A stretch of 19,213 nucleotides of DNA from Geobacter sp. UBA698 (lineage in GTDB: Bacteria > Desulfobacterota > Desulfuromonadia > Geobacterales > Pseudopelobacteraceae). The stretch is taken from the NCBI GenBank assembly GCA_002298925.1, contig DBMM01000128.1, positions 1 through 19,213 on the forward strand, read 5' to 3'. The position numbers and the translations under genes are program-made. The notes beneath the pieces were generated by a model. It saw only the letters and a program-made list of their open reading frames with translations. It was not told the origin of the DNA and ran no database searches. Position 1 is the first letter of the stretch. Each line of letters begins with the position of its first letter. Below, one piece after another: positions 7,594 through 13,678 of the stretch.

Positions 7594-8154
7594 TTACCTC
7601 CCAACGCTGCGTTGTTTCAAGAGCGGGCTGAACAGCTTCACCAGCAAGGGCATGACGACCCAGGTCAGCAAACATACGATGCCGACCGAAACCACCAGCG
7701 CCTGCAGCATTAGCGGCAGGCCACTGATCAGGGGCACCAGCGCGTTAGACACGAGCATACTGACCGGCCAGACCCCCAGAACCGTGATGATCGCCATCTT
7801 CCAGCGGGCAGGAGCCTGTGCGCCATCAGTTTCGAACCAGTATTCCAGGCCCCGTTCCACATGGTATTTCGGCTGTTCTTCCCGGAACTGCTCGGCCTTT
7901 TTCAGAAATTCCCGCCGCACGTCCGAATTCATCCAGGCCTTGAGATGCTCGTCGGTGTCGAACCTGAAGACGATCACATACTCCGACTCCCTGGCATCGT
8001 GATGAACCACGTTGAGCCCGAGATGTCCGGGAAACTTGAGAGCAGCCGCAGAAACATCACGGAACCAGGCGTCGAATTCCTGCTCGTGTCCCTGGCGGAC
8101 ATGCCAGGTGACCACCACCGTCACCTGGCCGCTTTCGATTCGGGTCACTTTCAT
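7594..8154 (-). CDS. antibiotic biosynthesis monooxygenase (ABM)-domain protein with C-terminal membrane hairpin
   Basis: A 186-residue protein with two parts. Residues 8-100 look like an ABM dimeric alpha-beta barrel (VTVVVTWHVRQGHEQEFDAWF, then FPGHLGLNVV, YVIVFRFDTDEHLKAWMNSD). Residues about 115-178 hold two hydrophobic segments (IITVLGVWPVSMLVSNALVP and ALVVSVGIVCLLTWVVMPLL), so the barrel is probably tethered to the inner membrane facing the cytoplasm. ABM domains act on quinone-like or polyaromatic substrates or haem; which applies is unknown. Gene spacing is two bases after the hydrolase gene and five before the amidohydrolase, indicating one operon. Confidence 0.85.
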   Translation of the reverse strand: MKVTRIESGQVTVVVTWHVRQGHEQEFDAWFRDVSAAALKFPGHLGLNVVHHDARESEYVIVFRFDTDEHLKAWMNSDVRREFLKKAEQFREEQPKYHVERGLEYWFETDGAQAPARWKMAIITVLGVWPVSMLVSNALVPLISGLPLMLQALVVSVGIVCLLTWVVMPLLVKLFSPLLKQRSVGR

Positions 8155-8156
8155 GA

Positions 8157-8810
8157 TCAGTGTCCTGAAGCTCCGGCGCGACTGGCGGGAGCGCCATGCA
8201 CCATGGTGTAGGCATATTCAACTCCCTGGCCGTAGGCACCGCAGTGATCCTTAACCACTTCGATGACCGCGTTGTAGGTATCCTTGCGAGCCCAGTCACG
8301 CTGGAATTCGAGCAGCACCTGCAGTGCGGTGACCGGCACCACACCGGCCTGCTCGATCCTCCGCATGGCGGCATTGTGGGCCGCGAGACTGGTGCCGCCG
8401 GAGGCGTCTTCGACGGCATAGACCTCGTATCCGGCCTGGAGCGCCTCAAGGGCCGGGAAGGTCAGACAGACTTCGGTCCAGAGAGCTGCCATGATCAGTT
8501 TCTTGCGGCCGGTGGCAACGACCGCCGCGACCAGCTTGGCATCTTCCCAGGAGTTCATGGAGCTGCGTTCAACCGGCTCATGGTCCGGAAAGATATCCAG
8601 GACCTGCGGCCAGAAGTTGCCGGAGAAGCTTTTGGTTTCCACGGTGGTCAGGACGGTCGGGACATTGAAGATCTTCGCCGCCTTGGCCAGCAGCATGACG
8701 TTATTGAACAGGGTCTGACGGTCGATATTGGCAACACCGAAGGTCATCTGCGGCTGGAAGTCGATCAGTATCAGAGCGCTGTTCTGCGGGTTCAAAAGTT
8801 CGGTTTTCAT
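8157..8810 (-). CDS. isochorismatase-superfamily hydrolase (YcaC-like)
   Basis: A 217-residue cysteine hydrolase of the isochorismatase fold. Asp17 lies in ILIDFQ and Cys115 in LWTEVCLTFPALEAL, both expected catalytic residues. RSSMNSWED (82-90) is the segment seen in the YcaC-like branch, in which the classical lysine is not obvious. After it come DASGGTSLAAHNAAMRRIEQAG, also typical of YcaC-like proteins. Substrate unknown for the branch. First gene of the operon and divergent from the LysR gene. AGGGGG lies just before the start. The last 20 residues are low complexity. Confidence 0.88.
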   Translation of the reverse strand: MKTELLNPQNSALILIDFQPQMTFGVANIDRQTLFNNVMLLAKAAKIFNVPTVLTTVETKSFSGNFWPQVLDIFPDHEPVERSSMNSWEDAKLVAAVVATGRKKLIMAALWTEVCLTFPALEALQAGYEVYAVEDASGGTSLAAHNAAMRRIEQAGVVPVTALQVLLEFQRDWARKDTYNAVIEVVKDHCGAYGQGVEYAYTMVHGAPASRAGASGH

Positions 8811-8843
8811 ATCAAACCCCCTAATGGGATAATTTTTGTCTTG

Positions 8844-8858
8844 TATGATTTAACCATA
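8844..8858. promoter_or_regulatory. candidate LysR-type regulator binding site
   Basis: TATG and CATA form an inverted repeat with seven bases between, and the stretch contains T-N11-A matches, the classic LysR-type box. It lies in the 119-base divergent region, 34 bases before the hydrolase start and 72 before the regulator start. Binding is inferred. Confidence 0.45.
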
Positions 8859-8929
8859 GCCCTCTTTTTAGAGAAGCGCTCATACTCTTTTTCGTTGTCA
8901 GGTATGTTTTATTGTTATAGCGTGAAGAC

Positions 8930-9820
8930 ATGGAACTGCGACACTACCGATACTTTCTGGCCGCGGCCGAGGAACTGAACATCAGCAAGGCTTCGCGCCG
9001 GCTGAACGTCTCCCAGCCGGCCATGAGCCGCCTGATTCGCGACCTGGAAGACGAGCTGGGTGCGCCGCTCTTCAAGCGGGAGCGCTTCGGGATCGCCTTG
9101 ACACCGGCGGGCGAAACGTTTTTGAGCTATGCCCGCCAGATTCTTGACCTGAGCAACGAAGCAACCCGGGTGCTTCGCAACCAACCGGCGCAAATACCGA
9201 CCATCACCATCGGCTTCATCACCTCTTCGCTGGGGTCATTCTTTGGCGCCGCTATAAAGTCCATTCGTGACGCTCACCCCGATCTCATGGTCAAAATCCA
9301 CGAACTCTCGCCTGCCGACCAGGTCAAGGCGTTGCACAAAAACCAGATCGACATCGCCCTGATCGGCAACCCCTGCGGCTCGGTGCATGACGAATTTGAG
9401 ACCAGCGTGCTGTTTGAACTGGCGTTGGAGGCGGTACTGCCGGTTGGTCATCGGCTGGCGAAGCGGAAGCAGCTAAACCTGAAGGAACTGGAGAGTGATG
9501 ATTTCATCGGCTACAACGAAGAGAGTTTTCCGGGGAGAAACCAGACGATTATCAATGCCTGCCGGGTGGCAGGTTTTAAACCCTCCTTGAAATATCAGGC
9601 CGACAGTCTGGTGGAGGTGCTGACATTGATCGGCGCCGGCACCGGCGTCTGTCTGATGCCGGCCGACGTGATCAGCCTGCCGCACCCCGGTACGGTCTTT
9701 CTGCCGATCAGGGAAAAACTGGAGCCGATACGGTTTACCGCGGCATGGAGACGGGATGACGACCGGTCCGTTGTCGCTGAATTGATCACCTACCTCAAAA
9801 ATGTGCCTAAGGCAGATTAG
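8930..9820 (+). CDS. LysR-type transcriptional regulator
   Basis: A 296-residue LysR protein. The winged helix-turn-helix spans residues 1-60 (RHYRYFLAAAEELNISKASRRLNVSQPAMSRLIRDLEDELGAPLFKR), followed by a linker helix and an effector-binding domain (about 88-293) with the usual TITIGFITSS start. The DNA reader domain is intact. It is divergent from the YcaC-ABM-amidohydrolase-pirin operon and, by the normal LysR arrangement, is probably its regulator. The effector cannot be predicted. A hairpin follows 36 bases after the stop. Confidence 0.93.
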   Translation: MELRHYRYFLAAAEELNISKASRRLNVSQPAMSRLIRDLEDELGAPLFKRERFGIALTPAGETFLSYARQILDLSNEATRVLRNQPAQIPTITIGFITSSLGSFFGAAIKSIRDAHPDLMVKIHELSPADQVKALHKNQIDIALIGNPCGSVHDEFETSVLFELALEAVLPVGHRLAKRKQLNLKELESDDFIGYNEESFPGRNQTIINACRVAGFKPSLKYQADSLVEVLTLIGAGTGVCLMPADVISLPHPGTVFLPIREKLEPIRFTAAWRRDDDRSVVAELITYLKNVPKAD

Positions 9821-9855
9821 CCGACCTCATAATTTTCTGCTGCACAGCCATAGCA

Positions 9856-9898
9856 AAAGGGGACAGGCCGCATTATAAAAAGCAGCTTGTCCCCCTTT
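9856..9898 (+). terminator. likely terminator of the LysR gene
   Basis: AAAGGGGACA (9856-9865) pairs with TGTCCCCcTTT (9888-9898) with one bulged C; the loop is AT-rich. The GGGGACA/TGTCCCC arms also echo the TGTCCCC trailer of the dispersed repeat. T-run is short, so confidence is moderate. Confidence 0.55.
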
Positions 9899-9906
9899 AG
9901 TCTGCC

Positions 9907-9927
9907 AAAGGCGGCCAATCGGCTGCC
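9907..9927. repeat. decayed hairpin repeat copy E
   Basis: AAAGGCGGCC-aatc-GGCTGCC retains the repeat core with one G-T wobble replacing a C-G pair. The T-tract is lost, so it probably no longer terminates well. It follows directly after the LysR terminator. Confidence 0.6.
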
Positions 9928-10002
9928 CAGTGAATTAAGTGACGCGGAGCTTCGACATACTCTGCATCCTCCTGCCTGCCCTGAAGGACCTGCTGACTGG
10001 CA

Positions 10003-10227
10003 TCACCCCGGGATCTCGGCCTCGACCAGCTCTGCAAGCAGCACGAGCGATTCCTGCCAGCCAAGGTAGCACCCCTCCAGGGGGATGGCTTCAAAGATTC
10101 CTTCCTGCACTATCTACCAGATCGGTGGCATCCATTTGGTCAGCGCATCGGGATCGAGAAACGCCCGGTAGATTCGCTTGGCCGGTTCGCGAATAACACG
10201 GTGAAGTCTGACGGTGTGTTTAGCATT
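10003..10227 (-). pseudogene. AHSA1/SRPBCC-family pseudogene with internal deletion
   Basis: Read on the minus strand, about 34 codons encode HTVRLHRVIREPAKRIYRA and FLDPDALTKWMPPIW, a typical N-terminus of AHSA1/SRPBCC proteins. A TAG at 10114-10116 follows, and then, in the same frame, IVQEGIFEAIPLEGCYLGW and QESLVLLAELVEAEIPG, a typical C-terminus of the same family ending at TGA 10003-10005. About 70 central residues are missing relative to the usual length near 145. No ATG is in frame at the 5' end: an ATG at the expected place is one base out of frame. The gene is dead. It is not a copy of the intact SRPBCC gene at 11246-11704, which differs in sequence. Confidence 0.8.
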
Positions 10228-10248
10228 CCCCCCCTTTTTAATCCCGCT

Positions 10249-10277
10249 TTGATGCCCCGGTTCATATGGAGTATACT
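10249..10277 (+). promoter_or_regulatory. sigma-70 promoter for the membrane protein and selenoprotein genes
   Basis: TTGATG (10249-10254) and TATACT (10272-10277) are separated by 17 bases, a near-consensus promoter. Transcription would start near 10284, directly before a GC-rich inverted repeat (CCGGC near 10285 with GCCGG at 10307-10311), which would form at the 5' end of the mRNA. Confidence 0.65.
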
Positions 10278-10338
10278 ATATTCACCGGCAGACACAGAGT
10301 TGTGCCGCCGGAGATGTCACAGGTATGAGGAGGCTGCC

Positions 10339-10539
10339 ATGAAAGCGACCTGCATATCAATTCCGGAACTTGCACTCATCGCCGGCACACGTGCGGCGCT
10401 TGGGGCGGGGATCGCCCTGATAGTCGGGGATCAGTTGACGAAAGAGCAGAAGAAAGCGATCGGCTGGACCCTGTTTCTGGTCGGAGTAGTTACCACCGTA
10501 CCGCTTCTGGCAGACGTGATCGCAAAGAGGGTCAAGTGA
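10339..10539 (+). CDS. small two-helix membrane protein, unknown function
   Basis: A 66-residue protein, MKATCISIPELALIAGTRAA onward. Two hydrophobic helices are visible, about residues 12-30 (ALIAGTRAALGAGIALIVG) and 42-60 (GWTLFLVGVVTTVPLLAD), separated by a charged loop DQLTKEQKK; the C-terminus is basic (AKRVK). The start is set by TGAGGAGG upstream; no longer frame has a plausible start. Not assigned to a family. It lies 20 bases before the selenoprotein gene, on the same strand and under the same promoter, so a functional link to the redox protein is possible but unproven. Confidence 0.75.
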   Translation: MKATCISIPELALIAGTRAALGAGIALIVGDQLTKEQKKAIGWTLFLVGVVTTVPLLADVIAKRVK

Positions 10540-10559
10540 CAATCAGCAAGGAGGTCGCC

Positions 10560-11165
10560 ATGAACAGCCAACCCGTAGTCGAGGTCTTTTTTGATTACAT
10601 CTGACCCTGGTGCTACCTCGGTACCGTGCGTACCGATCGCCTGCAAAAGGAATGCGGGGTCCAACTGCGCTGGAGCTGCTTCCCGCTCCACCCCGAAACC
10701 CCGCCGGAAGGAAGGGAGCTTGCCGATCTCTTTGCCGGGCGCGAAGCCATGATCCGCGAGATGCAGGCCCGGCTGCTGCAGGTTGCAGCGGCAGAGGGGC
10801 TGCCGCTGACCGAACGGAGCCGCACCTACAACAGCCGGCTCGCCCAGGAACTGGGGAAATGGGCGGAAGAACAGGGGCGTGGCGCTGAGTTCCGCCATGC
10901 CGTCTACCGGGCCTATTTTGTGGAAGGAGTTAACATCGCCCAGGTTGATGAGTTGGTGCAGATTGCCACCGCAGCCGGGCTGTCGGCGGATGAGGCGCAG
11001 GCGGTGTTGGCAGAGCGGACTTTTGCAGAGGCTGTGGATACTGACTGGCAGCGGGCCATGGATTTGCACATCACCGCAGTGCCGACCCACCTGTGCGGCG
11101 GGAGGCGTCTGACCGGTTTCGCGGGCTATGATGAGTTTGTGCTCCTGATCGGTGAGAGCCGGTAA
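10560..11165 (+). CDS. selenocysteine-containing DsbA/FrnE-family thioredoxin-fold oxidoreductase
   Basis: A 201-residue protein when the in-frame TGA at codon 15 is read as selenocysteine. The N-terminus is MNSQPVVEVFFDYI, then Sec15-Pro-Trp-Cys18, then YLGTVRTDRL; cysteine family members have FDYxCPWCYLG here, so the TGA replaces exactly the attacking cysteine of the CPWC site. Downstream follow the helical insertion (AREAMIREMQARLLQVAAAEGLPL), a conserved ending with the cis-proline loop at V174-P175-T176, and a last helix. The start follows AAGGAGG. A stem-loop after the TGA fits a bacterial SECIS. Such proteins are dithiol oxidoreductases, often with glutathione-like or polyketide-type substrates; the substrate here is unknown. 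No signal peptide, so cytoplasmic. A nonsense mutation is the alternative. Confidence 0.85.
10602..10604 (+). other. in-frame TGA, proposed selenocysteine codon
   Basis: Codon 15 of the DsbA-like gene. It is flanked by FDYI before and PWCYLG after, in frame from a start with a good ribosome site to the stop at 11163-11165. No other stop interrupts the frame. Confidence 0.85.
10618..10636 (+). promoter_or_regulatory. bacterial SECIS stem-loop
   Basis: TCGGTAC (10618-10624) and GTACCGA (10630-10636) form a perfect 7-bp stem with the five-base loop CGTGC. The loop starts 20 bases after the TGA and has a G at its second position. Bacterial SECIS elements are known as stem-loops inside the reading frame just after the UGA, with a G among the first loop bases. 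A further 4-bp lower stem GGTG/CGCC is possible. Confidence 0.7.
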
Positions 11166-11183
11166 GCTCTTTATACGGGACAC

Positions 11184-11206
11184 AGGCGGGCGATCGGCCG
11201 CCTTTT
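11184..11206. terminator. terminator, hairpin repeat copy F
   Basis: AGGCGG and CCGCCT form the outer stem with TTTTT following. Inner bases carry a mismatch where other copies pair. Trailer GTATGGTGTCGGGCAATT is a variant of the repeat's. Lies between the convergent selenoprotein and SRPBCC genes. Confidence 0.75.
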
Positions 11207-11245
11207 TAATTATGTATGGTGTCGGGCAATTTCGGAAGTGGAATG

Positions 11246-11704
11246 CTAATTCCAGTTATCAATCTTCAGATCATGGGGAGACGGCTTCCCTTTTCCTGTT
11301 TCCACATACTCACGAAGGCTCAACAGGAATGTCGCCCACTTCATACTGCAGTGATAGGTAACCTCAACCGCCTCGCGCCAGTTTCTGTGGCCGAAGAGGA
11401 CAATGGTCTGGTTCTCCTGCTCTGACAGCTGAAAGGTGATATCAGTTCCAACCCATTCAGCCGGCCCCTCTACGCAGCGCCAGCGAACATCTTTATTTTC
11501 GCCCAACTCTTGCACCTCCATAACCATTCTGCCCAGCAGTTCGCCTGACTTCGTACGAAAGCTGAATTCGATCTTCCCTCCGATCTTGCCATCTCCTACT
11601 ACTTCCTCGGTCCACCAGTGGGCCAGACCTTCCAACGTTGTCAAAGCGTTATAGACCTGAGTCGCAGGGGCCTTGATCCCGATTCGATGAAGGATGTCTA
11701 CCAT
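11246..11704 (-). CDS. SRPBCC (START/AHSA1-like) domain protein
   Basis: A 152-residue single-domain protein of the SRPBCC superfamily, with a large hydrophobic ligand cavity. Visible pattern: IGIKAPATQVYNALTTLEGLAHWW at the start, the GDGKIGGKIEFSF strand pair, and the C-terminal helix MKWATFLLSLREYVETGKG. This ending is typical of AHSA1-like proteins. The ligand is unknown. The start at 11704 is preferred to 11719 because GGAGGT sits seven bases before it. It stands alone, convergent with the selenoprotein gene. Confidence 0.87.
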   Translation of the reverse strand: MVDILHRIGIKAPATQVYNALTTLEGLAHWWTEEVVGDGKIGGKIEFSFRTKSGELLGRMVMEVQELGENKDVRWRCVEGPAEWVGTDITFQLSEQENQTIVLFGHRNWREAVEVTYHCSMKWATFLLSLREYVETGKGKPSPHDLKIDNWN

Positions 11705-11795
11705 ATAGATCACCTCCATATTGAGTCATGATTTAATTGGCGGATGAAAACTGGGACAGCCTGGGTCTTCACACCGCACCTGCCCCCAGGCCCAT

Positions 11796-12701
11796 TCAGG
11801 CCGCGCGGTGTAGTTCCGCGCCGCGGTAGACCTCGGCAAACCACCCGGCGAACGTCTCGATGGAGGTCGGCGTGGTGTTGTCGGCGTTCCGCGGCCGGTT
11901 GACCGCGAACAGCCCACGGTTCAGGGCATCGCTCATCTCGATGAACAGCCGGCTCACATCACGGCTCATTCCCATATCGAGCAGTGCCTGGTTGAACTCG
12001 TCATATGTGAACTGACGATAGGCAAGGTCGAGGATGCCGATCCGTCGGCCGATGACGGTAAAAGCCTCCTTCAGGGAGAGATCACGCTGGCCCAGCAGAT
12101 CCCGAACGGACGAACCGCTGAAATCCCGCGCCAGCAGATGACCGGCAACCCGTTCGGCAATGTCAGCCGTGGCGATCATTGCAAATTTCAGGTCACCCCG
12201 CACCGCCGAACCGGCAAAGCCGTGCTCATGGATGAGCGGCACATTCGCCAGAAGATTCTCCATAAAGTAGGTTGGGCGCAGATGGAGAACATGCACCCCG
12301 TGCAGGGCATTAAGCCGTATTTCCTGATCGTGCAGCCCGAGGATCGGCCCGGTGCCCCGAGGCAGATCCGCTCCCTGGCTGCTCAGGTTCACCACGTGGG
12401 TAATTCCGGCGTTGCCGATGGCCGTGGCGATGCTGATGCCGACGACATCCTGATAGGCGTGGAAATTGGGAGCAGTGTAATTGGGGGGGATCATGGCGAA
12501 AACTGCATCCACCCCCCTAAAGGCACCTGTCAGGAACGACGTATCCTTCAAATTCCCGGCCGCCGCATCAGCCCCCCGGTTCACATGCTGCTGCAATCTC
12601 GACATATCCCTGCCGATGACCCGTACCTTTTCACCTTTACTGAGCAGGATGTCCGCCACCCGGCTCCCTATATGTCCTGTTGCTCCGATAATTGCGTACA
12701 T
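11796..12701 (-). CDS. NmrA-like NAD(P)-binding protein
   Basis: A 301-residue atypical short-chain dehydrogenase-type Rossmann protein. The N-terminal dinucleotide-binding motif is GATGHIGSRV (residues 6-15), followed by VRVIGRDMSRL, DAVFAMIPP (about 66-74), VVNLSSQGAD and RPTYFMENLL. The C-terminal part carries the substrate domain. This is the pattern of NmrA and quinone reductase (QOR2)-like proteins, which sense or reduce using NAD(P)H. The substrate is unknown. AAAGGAG lies six bases before the start. A set of phased inverted half-sites upstream suggests regulation by a repressor. Confidence 0.88.
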   Translation of the reverse strand: MYAIIGATGHIGSRVADILLSKGEKVRVIGRDMSRLQQHVNRGADAAAGNLKDTSFLTGAFRGVDAVFAMIPPNYTAPNFHAYQDVVGISIATAIGNAGITHVVNLSSQGADLPRGTGPILGLHDQEIRLNALHGVHVLHLRPTYFMENLLANVPLIHEHGFAGSAVRGDLKFAMIATADIAERVAGHLLARDFSGSSVRDLLGQRDLSLKEAFTVIGRRIGILDLAYRQFTYDEFNQALLDMGMSRDVSRLFIEMSDALNRGLFAVNRPRNADNTTPTSIETFAGWFAEVYRGAELHRAA

Positions 12702-12746
12702 TTGTTACTCCTTTCTGCCCGCTTCTGCCGGGTCAGTACCAACGCT

Positions 12747-12798
12747 GTAACAGGTTTCAGTCATACCTCCTGTTACTATTTTTTTTTACGCCTGTTAC
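12747..12798. promoter_or_regulatory. three phased CCTGTTAC half-sites (operator candidate)
   Basis: GTAACAGG at 12747-12754 and CCTGTTAC at 12769-12776 make a perfect 8-bp inverted repeat, and a further CCTGTTAC lies at 12791-12798. Starts are exactly 22 bases apart, two helical turns. The array begins 46 bases upstream of the NmrA-like start. Confidence 0.6.
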
Positions 12799-12945
12799 GG
12801 CAAACGGGATGCGGAAAACTTTGTATAAATTTCTTCGCCAAAGAGCATAGAATGTAGGTGACAGAGAAATCGTTATGGGCTCGGTACACTGACCGCTCAC
12901 TACCGTCACTTTTTTCCGGGCGGCGCATTACGAAGGAGACGTGAC

Positions 12946-13512
12946 ATGGCAACGCATGCAAAGAACACAATTTGCCTTTGGTACAACCGCGACGCCGAGG
13001 AGGCGGCACGGTTTTATGCAGCAACCTTTCCCGATTCATCCGTTGGCGCAGTACTCCGCGCACCGGGGGACTATCCGGACGGCAAGCAAGGGGATGTGTT
13101 GACGGTCGAATTTAGCGTGATGGGAATTCCCTGCCTCGGGCTTAATGGCGGCCCCGAGGTCAAGCACAACTGGGCATTCTCCTTTCAGGTTGCAACCGCT
13201 GACCAGGCCGAAACGGATCGTTACTGGAACGCCATTGTCGGCAACGGTGGCGCGGAAAATGCCTGCGGCTGGTGCCAGGACAAATGGGGCCTGTCGTGGC
13301 AGATTACTCCGATCGCCCTGACTGAGGCGATAACCGATCCCGACCCCGCCGCCGCCAAGCGGGCGTTCGATGCGATGATGGAGATGAAAAAGATCGACAT
13401 CGCTGCAATAGAAGCGGCGCGCCGCGGTACCGTGCTAGATAGTGGTGGGGTCTGCAAAGCGTGCTTGAATGAAGATTTTGATTCTTGCGTCTGCCCTGAA
13501 CCTAAAAACTAA
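12946..13512 (+). CDS. PhnB-type VOC-family protein with cysteine-rich tail
   Basis: A 188-residue protein of the vicinal oxygen chelate superfamily, in the branch often annotated as PhnB or 3-demethylubiquinone methyltransferase-like: TICLWYNRDAEEAARFYAATFPDSS, then VLTVEFSVMGIPCLGLNGG, and NGGAENACGWCQDKWGLSWQITP. Family proteins usually end near MKKIDIAAIEAA, reached here at about residue 160. The remaining 28 residues, with GVCKACLNEDFDSCVCPEP, add four cysteines in a CxxC...CxC pattern. GAAGGAG precedes the ATG. Function unknown. Divergent from the NmrA-like gene. Confidence 0.85.
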   Translation: MATHAKNTICLWYNRDAEEAARFYAATFPDSSVGAVLRAPGDYPDGKQGDVLTVEFSVMGIPCLGLNGGPEVKHNWAFSFQVATADQAETDRYWNAIVGNGGAENACGWCQDKWGLSWQITPIALTEAITDPDPAAAKRAFDAMMEMKKIDIAAIEAARRGTVLDSGGVCKACLNEDFDSCVCPEPKN

Positions 13513-13523
13513 TCAACTGTGCC

Positions 13524-13613
13524 TCCTCACGTCCCGGTTATCTGACGGAAGCCGGTCAGGTGACCGGGGAGGTGCTGCACGTGGACGGCGGCGCGCACAT
13601 CGGCAAATGGTGA
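13524..13613 (+). pseudogene. C-terminal remnant of a short-chain dehydrogenase
   Basis: The frame to the TGA at 13611-13613 reads SSRPGYLTEAGQVTGEVLHV and then DGGAHIGKW. The motif GxVLHVDGGAHIGKW is the C-terminal end of classical short-chain dehydrogenases. No start or Rossmann part is present, and it follows the VOC stop by only a few bases, so it is a fragment left after deletion. Confidence 0.75.
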
Positions 13614-13678
13614 GTGCCGCACGACGACTGCGAGCTTAATCTGCACGTAGCAGAATTATGCAAAAAAGGAGACGGAAC

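Noticed and set aside
8196..8978. Plus-strand frame opposite the YcaC-like gene running into the LysR gene
   Set aside because: No family likeness; overlaps two convincing genes.
9935..10002. Minus-strand peptide QVLQGRQEDAEYVEAPRHLI after the AHSA1 pseudogene
   Set aside because: No family recognised, no start, and it runs into the decayed hairpin repeat.
10626..11165. Shorter start for the DsbA-like gene after the TGA
   Set aside because: It would remove the first strand and the CPWC-type active site, and no good ribosome site lies before it; the start at 10560 with Sec explains the conserved sequence upstream.
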